A DNA stretch of 64,000 nt, taken from assembly GCA_024305405.1 (NCBI GenBank), contig JAKNDB010000099.1, forward strand, positions 62,001 to 126,000. Direction: 5' to 3'. The translations under genes were made by a program, and so were the position numbers. Shown piece by piece: positions 13,510 to 28,600 of the stretch. Position 1 is the stretch's first letter. Each line of letters opens with the position of its first letter. Source of the stretch: Dirofilaria immitis (taxonomy: Eukaryota; Nematoda; Chromadorea; Rhabditida; Onchocercidae). The notes beneath the pieces were generated by a model. The model ran no database searches, was not told the DNA's origin, and saw nothing but the letters and a program-made list of their open reading frames with translations.

Positions 13510-14396
13510 CTTTCTGTCTTTGATTTCAAATGTGATGATAGAAAAAGTTAAAAGGGGAGGGGAGGGGAGGAAGAAATAAAAAGTACTAAAAAGGTAATAT
13601 GAACAATTCATTTTATTATTTAAATAATTTATCAACAATGTTAATATAAACATACAAAATCATACTTTTCATTTCTTATTTATTCATTTCAAAAACACAA
13701 AAAAAAAAAAAAGAAGAAGAAAGCAATAAATGAAAGAATAACAAAAAAAAAAATAAAATAAAATATAATTTAGTAAAATAATAAAATTTAAAAAATAAAA
13801 TGTTTCGCATATAATCAATCTTTCTTAATGTTTAAATAATTTCGCAATGATAACAATAATTTCGTCTAATTTTTCATTAAAAAAAAAAAAAAAAAGATGA
13901 TAAAAGATAAATGAGAAAAGTAAAGATGATATGAACAAAAATAGACATAAAACGTAACTGATGTAATAATAAAATTTAAATTTGATTGAAATAATTATTA
14001 TCAAATGGTTGCGAAAAAAAGATTCGAGAATTTGGAGAAAAAAAGTGCAATGAAGTATGAAATAGATTATTTTAAAATAATGAGATAGGAGAAAAGTTAA
14101 AAAAAAAAAAAGTAGAAGCAACTAAAACTTTTCATTTAATTTAATTCGATCGGATTTAATTTCAATTTTAAAATATTATCGCAATAGAATTAATTACAAT
14201 TTATCCTTTAAAAATATCCGCAATTTACGAAGGTTTATTTTATTTATTTAATCTTAAAAATAATAAAAGAATAACTTTTTTTTTTATTATTTTAAAATAA
14301 TAAAGTTAAGTTAAGTTAAGTTAGATTTAGATAGTAAATATATGCTTTAATATGTAATTATTTTTAACAATTATTCAATTCGATAAAAAAGTTTAG

Positions 14397-17300
14397 ATAA
14401 CAAAATTTATCGCTTCAACTTAAGGGAACAAAGAGCTGAAATGGGAGAGATCGTATAAATTGAATAAATTGATAAATTGGATTTGCTTCAAATTAGTATG
14501 AGAAGTATGTATTGATGCGTATTTTATAATTAAATTAGAGCTAATGAAGATTAATTAGCTAAAAAAAAAGAATTGAAATATTGAATTGCAATTATATAGA
14601 TTTGCTTTTTCCACTTTATTTTTCTGATGTAATTAATAAAAAATTTTAGGCTATAAAATATAAGCCAATTTAAACCCTATCATATCTTGCCAAGTCATCA
14701 GTACTCAATCGATCAAAGTATGATGGCTAAAATGCAACATTGAAGTCTTAAGCCTCTTTTAAATCGGATAATCATGTTGTTTATGATGATGACACTGATG
14801 TTGCCATATAAATTCCAATATATCATATGATGCATTCTTAAACTACTATTTCTGAATCACTCAATCATTGATAGATCAAGTAGGATTTGAAATGAAATTT
14901 TTTTAATTCCAGAATTAGTTTCTTTCATGATTTCTTGCCTTCTTATAATTCAATACTAATGTACAAACACATAGGTTTGTCGAATTAAAATCTTAATATT
15001 ATTGAAAACTTGAAACTCTTCAGGATTTTGAAGTCCCGAGAAAATTAATCTCTCTTTATCTCATAATTATTTATTAATTCTGCTAGTGGAAACTATTTTA
15101 TAATTTTTATAAATCTATAAATAGAATACATAATACAATATTCTATTTTTTATTATCTAATTCATCGTCCAATTCAATCTTTTCATACTATTATTTGAAA
15201 ATCTTTCAATACATCATATTTTCCTTATCATAGAAAAGTTTGCAAATTTCTGATAACGAAAAAATTAACATTCTATGATAAGAATGCAATCGAAATTGAT
15301 TTCTGCGAATCATTTTTTCTAATTCAGATTTTCATGTAAGAATTTATAGACATAAATCTATCATTTTGTAGATTTTCATTCAGTGAGATTAACTTTGCAT
15401 ATACAATAAGGCCAATTACTCATACATATACAATAAGGCTATAAATATTTAATAATATTATATATACATAATATTAAATGTTAATAATTTAGGCTTTAAT
15501 AATTTAACGAATAAAAGAGAATAATATAAGAAAGAAATTATCGAATATATTAAAAATACATCGATTTTTTTTTAAAAAAAAAAATAAGACGAAAGGAAAA
15601 ATTTTGTTTGGCATAATTCATACAATTTTAATTATAATCTCCTAAACATAAAGTTCTATTAATTTTAACAATCTGCTTGTGATAATGTTATATCAATTAG
15701 ACGAATTATTTGAAAAAGAAATATTTAGAGTTTTAAATTAAATTTTATTCACTTATAGTGAGAAACTATCGTACTTTAAATGTAATAAAATCATAATAAA
15801 TTTCGAATTTATCAAAATTGCTAATTTAAATAAGATTTAATTCGGTATTTAATTTATATATAATATCATGATATCAATCGAAAAAGCTAATCAAATTGAT
15901 TCACAATACAATCATCTAACTAAAACGATTGGATGAGAAATTAAAATTGTTTATCAAACTAGGATTGATTGGAATGATTTGAGAGAAGACGATAAAATAA
16001 GAAATGTACATTTTTGAAAGTTATTAAAGTTTAAATTTATCAAAGTGCAAAGCTGCTACACCTAAGATTAATTCAGTGTTTTAATTATGCACAGGATGAA
16101 AACTTAGATCCCGAAATTTTAGAAAAATTTTTCAAATATTCTTTAAAGATAAGAAATTTTCATAAATCGTATTTAAATATTTGTTTACTTAAATAATTTG
16201 AAATTTTCCAAAGCTTAATTCTTGCTCATAACGCATAATATATGTAAAATAAAATCACATCACTGTACAATTTGATTTTTTGCAGAAAAGTTTAAAAATT
16301 TCATATAAATTTTAAACTTAACTAATCTCACTGATTTTATTTGAAAAAAATTATTGAAAAAAATTTCTATCACTTTGATAATTTAATGAAAGATATTGTT
16401 TTATCAATTTTTTCCTTTTATTTGATTTCATTATGAGATATGTTAATAATTTAACAATAATCTTTTACTACTATAATTTATAAACTTAAAATATTACTAA
16501 AAATTAAATTAAATTTTTAATTAAGTATGAAATTTGCATAATATTTGATCATTATTACTGATTGATTATATTCTTGTTTATTGATAGTAGTTTTCCCATT
16601 ATCCATACTATCATTCATTTCTTTCTAAGAATATGTTGTTACCAAGTTTATATATTCAGTTGAACTTTTTCTTTTTTTTACACAACTTTTCTTCCAGTTA
16701 TTGAAAGCATTTAAATTTCAAATAGAATAAATTTATAGAATTTCGTAGCTGTGATAATTTAATATAAAATAGCATTTATAAATTTTTTATTTTGTAAACT
16801 TTTTATTTCACTTTTTGTTTTTTGATGAAATAAATATAATTTTTTAAATGTTATTTTGATCTATGAGCTTAATTCATATCTATGAATATTTAATAAAATC
16901 TTGAAGAATTACTCGAGAAATTCTTAGAAGAATTAACCAAATCTTATCAATTTTTTTGTCCATCACCAGTAATGTTGGGAAAAATAAATTGATAATATAA
17001 CAGTTAATGGTAAAATTTAAAAATATATTACATTTTTTTTAACATATAAAATATACATTTTTGATTCATAAAATTTATTAATTTTTGCTGATACTTTAAT
17101 TTTATTATATCGAACATATCGGAGAAATTTCAATAAATTAATCAAATTTTATTTATAGTAAATACTTGAGTAAAATTATATTTTCTAAGATAACTTTATG
17201 CAAATTTCAATTTGATATAAAAAAAGTAAAATTTTATTTTATTATCAAAGAATATAAGAAATTAATCAGTAGAATTTATCACTAAATATTATTCAAATTT

Positions 17301-19920
17301 TATTGATTATTATTAGTAAAATTATCAAATTGATTCGTATTGATAAATGTATATTGATGAAATAAATTATTTATGTCACATTAAATTTTCTATGTCAAAA
17401 CAATGGATATAATAATATCAGTGGAATGTTGTAACTGATATTCGAAAAAAATTAGAATTAATGTGAGATCAAGTTTTATTACAAATTTTACAACCTTATT
17501 ACGTACTAATTATTTACTTCATAATTTAAATATCCTCTTGTACAGATTTATTTCCATTATTCTATATTTTCAATTTATATAGAAATTGATTTTTAGATAA
17601 ATCAGAAATACCCAGATCAATGATTAAAAGATCATTTTATTTCTTGTTTCAATCTTGCAGCAATAGAAATGAATATAATAATAACACGTTACGTGTGCGT
17701 CAAACAAGCATCCGTGAAAAATTATTATTAAGTAAGAAATTTCAAATTATATTTTTTTCCACATATTTTCTGAATTATTGAATTATTCTATAATTCAATA
17801 TATCAGATGATTATCATATAATGATAACATATGTAAATATTAAATAACTATCCACTGATGACACAATTTTCAATTTAAATTTGCAATAGCAAATGTTATC
17901 TGGTTGATTAGCTTCTGAATCTTATCATTTCTGATTTGTTAATTTTCCTTTTTTTTTTTTTTTTGCAAATTCAAATATTACTTAATTTTTAATGTAATAC
18001 TAATTTAATTACTAAATATTTTTCTGAAGAATTCAACGATAGATTGATAGATGAAATTGAGTTCAAAAAAGTATCATTAATTTTTATTAAACTTTCTACC
18101 ATTTTCGACAAATCTATCCATCATTTATTCATAAATTTTATTACTTCTTATTGTTATCATTGCTACTTAATTACTGATTAATGATTTCGTTGCTGATTTT
18201 TACTACTATTATCATCGATTACTCTTCCTAAATTTGTATTTATATCATCAACATTTATCAGATAATGTGATACGATTGGATGTTATTTTTTTGTGATAAT
18301 GGTTAAGATTGATATCGATACTATATCGATTAAAGAAATTATTCATTTGACTAATGCTTAAAAAGTATTATATATACAATAGAAATTAAGAGTGGAAGGA
18401 AGGAATAAAAATAGATTATCTATAATTTCATAAACTAAAAAGATCAAATGATATTTTTGATTAGGATTAGTTTAAAAAACTTCATTCATAGCTAAAGAAA
18501 ACTTTTTAATTCAAATAAAAATTTTGATTCGATTAAAGATGATCTTTTATGAAATAATTAAGCAGATGATTACAGCTTTTAATTCATAACAATATGACAA
18601 TGAGTTATGTTAGAGATTAAAAATTTCGCATAAATTATTATTTAAAATAAAAGTGAAGAAAATCAGAATGGCATAATATTAGAAAGCAAAATCAATAAAT
18701 GATATGCTTTTAATTTACATTAAGAGAAGTGAAATTTTACTTAAATTTGTAATAATCAATTGCTCACTAAAAATTCTCAATTGTTTATAATTTATAAACG
18801 TGAAAATTCCCACAAAGACCTTTATATTTAAACTTTTAACGAAATAAATAATTTACAAATTTAGTATGAAGTAATAGCAAAAACAATTTTATCAACTAAA
18901 TATAATAAATAAAATTGATGGATTAATTTTATAAAATTAGAAATTCAAAAGGCGAATAAAAGAATAAATTACATTCGACTAATTTCACATTCATTAATTA
19001 TATTTAATATTTAATTGGAACAACTTCAAGTTTCTGATTAACAATTAATCATATCAGATATTTATATATTTTATTTACTATTAATTCACTAATGAGATTT
19101 GAAAATTTATAAGATTAAAATATTTGACAATACTGTAAGATTTTTAATCAATTCAAGTTGATAATTTCAATTACTGATAGTATTGCATTGTAGTAAAGTT
19201 GGAATATTCAATAACAATAATTGAATATTTTTTTATTTAACTAAACAATTAATTAATAGTTTTTGAAATTTTCTATTTTTCTTCTTTGATGTTTAAAAAG
19301 TTTTTTATTTCTTTCATTCTAATTGTTATTTATTTCAATGTGATTTGATTTCTGTAAACATTTATTTCTATGATATTTCATACTTTCGTTTTTTTAAATA
19401 ATTCATATGAATGTTTACTTTATTGTTGATTATTTGATTAATTTATCATTTTTAAAATAATTCATCACTTAGAAGACAATTACATAAACACTTATCTATC
19501 AAAATTGATAGTTTAATGAGAATAATTTGGATCAATCAATCAACTTTCTTCTAGTCGATGATACTATATATCATCTTCGTTGCATAGAAGACGATTTGAT
19601 GATTAAGCAAAATTTCAAGTTGAAAAAAACCGAGATATCATCAAAGATCAAAAATTCAATCATTGAAATGAAATGAATTTGATCTCTATTGTTTTATCAT
19701 ATCAAATTCTTTTAATCTATTTTTTCAGTTTAACTTCATTAATATGATAATTACAAAATTATACCGAAAAAGAAAGAAAAATGAAAGAATATTTTATCTT
19801 TGTTTCTTACATTAATTTCTCTTTAATTCATTTCAGGCCAAAAACGATAAATTAAAATTAAAAGAAAACAATGCCAAAATAAAAATTGAATTTCTCGAAA
19901 GTTGTCAGCTTTATAATTAA
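14397..19920 (+). CDS. Hypothetical protein built from micro-exons (tentative model)
   Basis: Candidate exons 14397-14452, 16095-16168, 17661-17731, 19555-19618 and 19837-19920 have acceptor/donor signals and compatible phases (0/0, 2/2, 1/1, 2/2). They encode acidic-basic, helix-prone segments: NLREQRAEMGEI, DENLDPEILEKFFKYSLK, NTLRVRQTSIREKLLL, DDTIYHLRCIEDDLMIKQNF and KIKIEFLESCQLYN before TAA. The last exon reads on only if one A is added in the A-run 19840-19844. Translation may begin at the ATG inside exon 14397-14452 or at a possible upstream first exon at 13366-13381 (MGQKV, phase 1). About 100-110 residues, with no signal peptide or membrane segment. No family recognised. Each exon is short, so chance assembly cannot be excluded. 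Confidence 0.38.
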
Positions 19921-22900
19921 TATAATAAGGTAAGAAAAAATGGAAAAAGGTAATTACTCTTATTATTGTTATTGTAGTTATTGTTATTGTTATTGTAGTT
20001 GTTGTTATTGTGGCAGTTATAGTTATTGTCACTGTTGTAGTTATTATTGTTATTGTTTTATGAGAAAAATGTAGGAAGAATAATTTTTAAAAATGAATGA
20101 TAAAATGGGTAAAATAATATGATGGAAAAAAAATTCCAATAATAATTAATGATATTACGACAAACATTTAAATTTTATTGATAATAATAAAAAGAATATA
20201 AACTTAAAATGTTTTGAGTAGAAAAATTTAATGAATTTAATCAAATTAAATTAATTTTATAAATTTATTTTCTATTTTTTAGATACGATGCATTTTAATT
20301 TTAGCATACTTATAAGAAAAACATTACAATTTCCTTTTACGATGAAAAATAATTTGACTAAATTTTTAAAAATAAATTTTTTTTAGAATTCACCGAAAAA
20401 AAAAATATGGAAAATAAATAAACAAATAGGCAAACTTAATGAATCTTTGCAGTTTTGAATAAAAAAAAAAAAGGAGGAATTTTATTATTTACTAACACAA
20501 TAACATTAGAACTAATAATACTATTTGTTGATAAATATTCCTCAAAATTCTCGGCCAAATACCACTTATTTGGTTTGTTCAATGGAAAATTGTAAATATC
20601 GTAAAATAGATTATTTGAAATATAAGTACACTAATTTTTGCCCTAATGATGTACATATTTTTCAATAATCTCTAATGACCATCAAAAGCCATAGCTTATC
20701 AAAAATTATTTGCTGAAAAGATCAGAAATCAAATATTAAAAATAAAAAGGTTGAAAAATTCGGAAATTAAATTTAAGGAAAATCAAATGTTTTCATTTGA
20801 CTTTTTATGACTAATCGATTTATTCATTTCTGAATATTTCCTCCTTTATTAATATAGAAATTCTTTCTTGGAAGTTTTCATTTTCTTTTTTTTTTTTGAA
20901 TTATTCCCGATCAAGCGTTTTCCGCTTATAATAATAAATCAATTTCATATAAATTAATACGCTATATGAGATGCAGTTATGAATATATCCATAAGATATG
21001 TGAAATTCGATCAAATTTGTTCATTAAAATCATAAATAAATTGAGTACTAATTAATTATTTCTCAACTAAGTATCGCTAAAAGTAAAATTTCACAAAAAA
21101 AAAAATCGAAAATTTTTATCAAAATTCTGTTTTATTTAGTCATAATAACTAGTATTATTAATTGATTGTGAAGGAAAAATAAAAATAAAAATTTTCGTTA
21201 ATTCAAAAAATAACTACGAATGATAAATTAGATTAGTCGTATATAATTAGTAATTATTTAATAATCGATAAACAATTAAGGCAAATTATTTCTATCTTTA
21301 TCTAATTCGATTATCATTCATCACTATTTATGTTATGATTTAGCGTAGCAAATAGTTTCAAGATTTAAGACAAATATTATAAGTCTAATTTTTACATTTC
21401 ATTATATTCTAATTAAATTAAATTACAACATCTCTTTTCTGATTTTTTTACATTAATTAAATATTACATTTTACATTAGCAAAGAAAATATGAAACTTTT
21501 TAAATTAAGCTAAGTTTTTGATATAATTTGGTTTTTGAAATAAATTTACCAAATTCTATAATTATTTTATTCATAGTTAAAATTTATTTGTATAAATTTT
21601 GAAATAAATATTTGAAATGTAGCCAACTATCTATCATTTTTAATTATTTTGAAAGAATTTGAATAAAAATAAATACATATTTCGTAATTATACGAAAAGT
21701 TTTTTGTTGTTTTAAAGTTAAAAATTAAAATTGAAAATGTTTTAAATTTTAATTAAAAATCATTCATTTAAAATGCATTTATTTTTGCTAAAATACTACA
21801 TGAATTATCGTCATATAATAAAACAACCAAATATTCTAAGATATTTAAAGCGCAATTTGATGCCTCATGATATAAGGAAGATGTTAAGACATATAAAATA
21901 TAAGAAAGTAACTTAATATCTCGAAATATATGAATGCAACAAAGTATTTCGAGATATAAGAAAAATATCAATATTGGAGATATATAAAATAACGAAATAC
22001 CAGACTTGATTTAGACACATGTCTTAACTAAACCAGACTATGTTAGATTTATGAGACCGAATTAAGGTTTTAATGCAATTTATTTTCAAAAATATGTTTG
22101 TGTTACTAGAAATGTTACTCAATAATCTTATTTACATCATCTATTAGACCAGTATTCATAATTCAAAGTTCTAAGTGCTATTTGTTGAAGTCAGATAAAT
22201 CATTAAATGTATTATAAATTCCCTAAAAAAATTTATTTATCTTTTTCAAAAATTTGCAGTATGTTAAAATAATGCATCTCTAAAAACTTAATTCTTTAAT
22301 GAAAATAAGCAAACAAACAATTATCACATCAAGAATTTGTCAACAATCAATTTAAAATTCATGTAAACATTTATAACTAATTGCATTTCAAGAAGAGCTT
22401 TACCAAAATTTGTGATAATATTTGAAAACCGATCACAGATTTTATTCGTTTAAGAAATTATGATCTAATTAAATTTAATAAAAACAATTTTATTATGATA
22501 ATACAGTTTATGATTTATGATTATACATATATTTAGTTTTTGATTATACTAATAAGTAATAAGTGTAAGAAATATTTTAGTAAATGAACACAATAAATAA
22601 ATTAACAATAAACGGAAAAAGATTAAAAAATAAACATTCCCGACTGATATTAAAATTAAAAAAATATTTGATAATATGTACAACAATGCAATAATTATTA
22701 CATATCGATAAAATATTCGATAAAGAAAAATAGTAATAACTTAAAATAGTAATATTTACATGTAATTGAATTAAATATTTGTTTTGATTACACACATTAT
22801 TTTATAATTTCCAACGATAGCTTTAATATTACATTTTCATTTTCGTTATAATTTCGGTGAAATGAATTCAAATATTAGCTATCAGCAACGATCATATCTT

Positions 22901-25573
22901 TGTTAAAATATCACTAAAAACGTTCAAAAATTTAGAAATTAATACTTGTAAAAATATTAATACGAATTTTAAAATTAAATCTATCTACTAAGAATTTTTA
23001 TGTTTAATGTGAAGTTTGAGAATATAAAGGAAAAGAAGTAACTTTAAAATTTGGATGCTTCCTAAATCAATGTCAGTTAAGAAATAATAAATTTATGTCC
23101 AACTTAATTTATACTCAATTTTGCGAGAAAAAAATATGGCCTGAATCGATAATTTAAATAAAAGGAAAAAGAAGGAAGGAACAATCATTCATTTGATAAA
23201 ACTTTTTTTTTTGTGGGATTATTTGGAAAAAGTAAATCATTAGATTTTTTCGATTTTTAAATTCAAAATTTATAATTCATCAAATTTCTTTTTAATATCA
23301 TGTTAGTATTATTATTATTATTATTTCTCACTAATTATAAGCATTGTTAGATAAATTAAAATAGATTAAATGAACTGCCAGTCTTCTTGAGAAATAAGAC
23401 GAAAACTTTTAGATAGGATTAATATCCCGCAATGATTATATCATAAGCAATAATATTCTTTTTATATTATTTGTTATAATTTTTAAAATTTGTTGAAAAA
23501 ATAATAAGCAAGTAATAAATGATATTTCTCGAGATTTTCAATACTTTAAGTTTAATATTATTTTATTCAATGTTTATGTTAAACATTTCAGTCTAATATA
23601 CTTTAAAATGAAACAATTAAGACAATCAGTTAAAATAGCAAACATTAGGATTATAACTTATGGAAATTAATCAGAAATATACAATGAAATGATCAACAGC
23701 ATGCTTATAATCAAACTGATAATTCATATTTCAAAAATACTGATATATTAATGAAAGTTCAGTTAGTACCAAATCAATTATAAGAAGTGGGAATACATTT
23801 TTCACTATAAATTCAATTCTGATAAAAAGTTCTTTTTAAAAATAATATTTCATAACTTCATGAAATTTGAATTGATCCATTTATTTAGCAATCAAAAAAC
23901 AATTAAAAAATTATCGGTAATTAGAAAAAAAGTTATTTTTAAAATGGTAATATTTATCGCTTCATTGAAGCCAAAAATGCATGTACTTAATATTGCAAAA
24001 AATGTTATGAATAATAGATGAACGAAGAATTAACTTTGAAATGAATTTAAATAATTTAAGCTTGAAAAAATCAGCATTTTCTTAAAATATCTTATTAAAG
24101 CTATCTTAAAAGATGAATAGTAAATAATGGCGTGCATAAAAGATTCTAAATCAGAAAAGTACTTAAAATGTAAAATTTTGAATTTTAAATAAGAAAAGAT
24201 ATATGTATAAAACGAACAACTTAAAATGATATGTTATTTGATGAAGAGAGAAAGAAGAAAAGAAATAAGAAAAAAAAGGAAGAAAGAAAATTGGAACATA
24301 TCCGTCGAAAGAGGAAGCTTCAACTTTCAAACAAATGGGCAAAGCTAACATCCATCAAGCAACGATCGAAAATGTTTGTTAAAGTATTTCCCAAAAAATT
24401 CACAAAAATTAAGGAAAATTACCTTAACCTTAGATTAATAGAAAAGAATTAAATTCATTATATTAAAAAAATGCTTTATTTTAATCATAGAAAAATAATA
24501 AAACCTCATATAATTATTATGCTTCAATTATTTGCAATATTTATTTACAAATTAAAAAGTAACCGTCAACCAGAAATTTTCATATTATTATATATGCAAT
24601 TAGTGTGGAAAATTCACATTAGAAATTGGTCATGAACAGAAATAATTAAACATATTTACATTTTTTCATGAATAATTTTTCGTCTTAAAATCGATCAGTC
24701 GGAAAATTTTAGATTTTATACTAAAGGAAACAATAATCGAAATAAACTGAAACAATTAAAAAGAATTGAAAAACAAGGAAATATGTGATGCAATAATAGC
24801 AAATGATTAATATTTCAATAATTCAAATTTAAAATTATGTAATTCCAATTCTAATTCGATTAATATTTATATGAGATGTATGATAGTAGTTATAAATGTA
24901 CCGAAGGGAAAACATTGTTTCCATTTATTTTTTACTATCAAACAGTGGGCAGTAAAAAACGATTGTATGAAAAATTATGATTGAAGAATGCATTAATATT
25001 TATACGGAATAGATGATAATGATAAATCTATCAAGAGGAAACATTGTTTATTTTCTTGGGAAAAAAATGGATCCAAAAGAAATTATAATTTATATTTCAA
25101 AGTGGAAATTCTAATTTTGGCTTCATTAATATTTTATAAAGGAGGCGTGATAGTAATTATTAATGTATCAAAGAAAGAAATATCGTTTCATTCGTTTCCT
25201 TCTTCTATTAAACCTCAAGTAGAAAAGGAAGGAAGACGATCATGACAAAAGCTATAAAATATTCAGAACTTTTGTTCAAAGAAGAGAAAGGAGAAAGAAA
25301 AGCAAAAGCCTAAATGAATAGGCGTTAAGGCTTCTGAGTACACTGTGTTAGCCCTCATCATTGAGGAAACGAATTTAGGACCTTTCGAATGGTTGCTTGC
25401 AAGGCGTTCCATCCATCCTTTCTATTTCTATTCATGATAGTTAGTTGTCAAAAAAAAAAATGCTAGAAAAGGCCGCTTCTAAATCCTTCTGGATATATTT
25501 TCATATATACGATATTTACATATACATCTATGTATATATATATATATGTATGTCGTGTCTTGTTTAGTCTAAT
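19921..25573. other. Gene-poor AT-rich stretch
   Basis: No supported gene. Contains TTG/TTA trinucleotide-like sequence around 19955-20060, an inverted repeat near 21.9 kb and a Lys/Arg-rich open frame at 24231-24452 that is probably chance. Confidence 0.6.
21916..21957. repeat. 13-bp perfect inverted repeat
   Basis: ATATCTCGAAATA (21916-21928) is repeated as its reverse complement at 21945-21957 across a 16-base spacer. No transposon termini or target duplication were seen around it. Confidence 0.7.
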
Positions 25574-25648
25574 CTAACTTAGCTTAATTGTAATGCTTAT
25601 ATGTCCTCGTCTTGGTTGTGTATCCTCTTCATCGTTTACGAAACTCAT
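25574..25648 (-). CDS. Short minus-strand ORF, possible first exon (uncertain)
   Basis: The ATG at 25648 reads MSFVNDEEDTQPRRGHISIT then IKLS and TAG. A GTTAGA donor overlaps the end. Hydrophilic, acidic then basic, and unlike the Phe/Ile/Lys-rich chance ORFs nearby. A further readable piece (NRNRKDGWNALQATIRKV) lies on the same strand near 25361-25436. No gene model could be completed. Confidence 0.2.
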   Translation of the reverse strand: MSFVNDEEDTQPRRGHISITIKLS

Positions 25649-25769
25649 TTATACTGACTGCGCTTGTTCGATGAGAAGCTTCAAATTATCGTTCTCAAGG
25701 CAAAAAGCTTTTCATACAATCCGAAATGAAAACATTCGAAAAATTATCACAAATACACCACATATACAT

Positions 25770-25788
25770 GCACAAACACAGACACACA

Positions 25789-25829
<41 letters not shown>
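25770..25829. repeat. (CA)n microsatellite
   Basis: Nearly pure CA repeat, about 28 units with a few interruptions at its left end. Confidence 0.97.
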
Positions 25830-25830
<1 letters not shown>

Positions 25831-28600
25831 TACATATATAAACACTCACTTAAATGCACATTAATAGCAACTTAATGAGCCTTTTTCTTGTGGAATTAAA
25901 TGAAGATGATAAAACAATTATCTATTAGCTGCTATTCCAATTTGTGCATATATATTTAAATGTGATTTTATTTTTATACTTTGATTTATCCATACAATTG
26001 CTTAATTTAATTAATTATTCGTTCATTGGTTTATTCATGTTTAATAAATGATTTATTTATTTACATATTAATTATTTAGCCATTGGTATATTATCTGATT
26101 ATTCAGCATATTGCTCCATTTTGATTAAATACTTCTGCGACATATTAACTAGTAGACTTGAAGGCATAATGAAACTGATTAGATTAGAATTCAGAAAAAC
26201 TTTTCTTCATTTTTATCAATTCATATACTCAACGAAAAAGTTTTGCAATACTTGTTCATTTTCAATAATGGAGAAGGAATTGAAATATTGTCCTCTCATC
26301 TTTATTCATCCTTATTCGTTTTATTAAATACGGAAAGTCGAACAACCTTTAAAGAGAAACTAAACAAATTAAAAAGCTTAAAAAAAATTGTATAAGTGAA
26401 AAGGGAATAATTAGATAAAACATAGCTTTTGGATCGTCTAAGGAAAATAGAAAGAACCATTCTGGAAGCAAAAAAGTCTTGAAAAAGGAATACATTATAT
26501 TTACGTGGCATCTAGCATTAACTGATAATAATTACTAAGTTTTAATAAACTTAGTTGATAAAATTTGCAATGAATGTATTATATGGGAAGCAATTAAAGT
26601 GAACTAATGCTCGATGACTCGTATCTGCTAGGAATTTATTATTTAAAATAAATAATCGTAATACACAATCCCATTCACAATAATTTCCAAACAATTGTTA
26701 TCAATCAACTCCTCTTAGTGATGATAATAGCACGCTAATTCCTTCAGTATATATAGTACGCAAGACAATCGAAGATATTGTTACTAACAAGGAAAAAAGT
26801 ATCGACCAAAGATCAATGTAAACATAAATAACGTGATATATCAAGCAACGCTAATTGAAACGGCTAAAGTCCTGCAGTGTTTATAATAATTTAAGTTCAT
26901 TTTGGAACATTATTCCGTGTGTGAAATTAAATTTAAGTAATAATTTCAAATTATTTAATTAACTAAAGTTTAACAACCGAATGTAAATATTTTATTATTT
27001 TTCAATATCCTCTTAAATGTTTCATGACGAATTTTTTTTTTCCATTGCTCATCAACTTTGCATATAATTTTAAGTACTTTGATTATACTTCCCTTTTTCC
27101 TATTTTAAATTCCTTTTTCAAAATAGTACTTTCATTGCTCTTTAACATCATTTTGTTGAAATCCTAGTAATACGTATCTAAATTTTTTTCCATTTTATAT
27201 CTTTTTCATAAATGAAATTTTTTCATCAAAATGTACATATGTGATTTTAATTTATTAAATTTATTTCAATTAATTTGCTATATTTGAAATATTGTTTTCA
27301 ATTATAGCCATAGATTTAATTTTGATATTTCTTAATTATTGATTTATAATAGAACTGAACCTCATATGAATTCCTGGAGTTTCTGATGTGCTAGATTTTA
27401 GCTCTAATAAAGTTCATGAAATATGAAAAAGTACTAAATTTATCCAATCTATTGTGGGATAGAATAAACAAATTTATTTAATTTTAAGAAGAAAAATGAA
27501 AAAAAAATCTGTTACTATATTAATTAATAAATAACATTCGTTTCTTTCCTTTCCAAACATACATGGCAAAAAAATTCCATTTATTTTTTAATAATCATAA
27601 ACAGTTTATTCATCAGCTGCTTGAATAAATTGAAATCTAAAATTAATTTTGGTTGGTGGAAAAAATTTAATTAAATATTATTTTTGCTACGTAAATTTAA
27701 TTGTTGTATGCCTTCTGATATAAATATCAATCTAATGAGTAGTTAATTTGTTATATGTATATACAAGATTTTTCCTCTAATATACATATAGCATGAGTTT
27801 TTAATATGATTATTTTGAAGTTGAGCAAAGAGAAAATTTTAAATATGATGAAGATGAAATTTGCATATATATAATTTAAGTAGTTAAATTATTTTAATAA
27901 AAGATTTAGAATGCAGATCAGATCATTGGTTCAATTGCATTGCAGCATCTTCTGGAATATTTTTCTGCTACATTATTAATTAAAATTTATGCTTAATACA
28001 TAACAATGCATTGTTACCCGAATTTGTATAAAATAAAACAAGGAATATAATATATTATTGAATTCAGGTTATACGCATACAATACAAATTATAGCACACT
28101 TTTGTTATAAATCATATCATAAACATAAACAGCGTGATCCTATGCACAAACTTTACAAAAGAATAAAAGAACAAATGGAGGTTCTTATCATAATTCAGTC
28201 TAATACCTTATAAAATCATTTTAATCATATATGAAATGGCCCAAAAAAAAAATGAGACCAAAGTGTTATCATATTTGTTGCTTCTAAGTTTTTCTATTAT
28301 TATGAAAATTTAATTTTCACCACTGAATTATCTGAATGCATGTCATGAACGAAAATAAATTCATTATTTACAGCTAAATTTTCCATAAATAAAGAGTGAA
28401 ATTAGAAATAGATGGGATGAATTTAATTGATATTGGCTGGCCCATATGTTCACAAATTGAAAAGTAAAATCTCAGAAAAAAAAATATAATCGAACAGTTC
28501 AAAGATACAAATTTAATTTCTTTGTCAAACAGTCAATGCTTAAAAAGTAGGGATAAAATAATTCCAAATTAATAACTTGTAAGAAATAAGGTACATACAT
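25830..28600. other. Gene-poor stretch downstream of mapk-15
   Basis: No supported gene. An open segment at about 26107-26327 follows a TTATTCAG acceptor-like site and is Cys/Phe-rich, but it has no partner exon. Confidence 0.55.

Noticed and set aside
14291..14320. AAGTT/TTAAG short tandem repeats resembling telomeric sequence
   Set aside because: Nematode telomeres are TTAGGC; this is a five-base simple repeat of about four copies.
21916..21957. Inverted repeat as a possible MITE terminus
   Set aside because: No second element-scale inverted copy or target-site duplication was found around it.
24231..24452. 73-residue Lys/Arg-rich plus-strand open frame
   Set aside because: A-rich sequence gives Lys-rich frames by chance here; no homology, splice signals or second exon.
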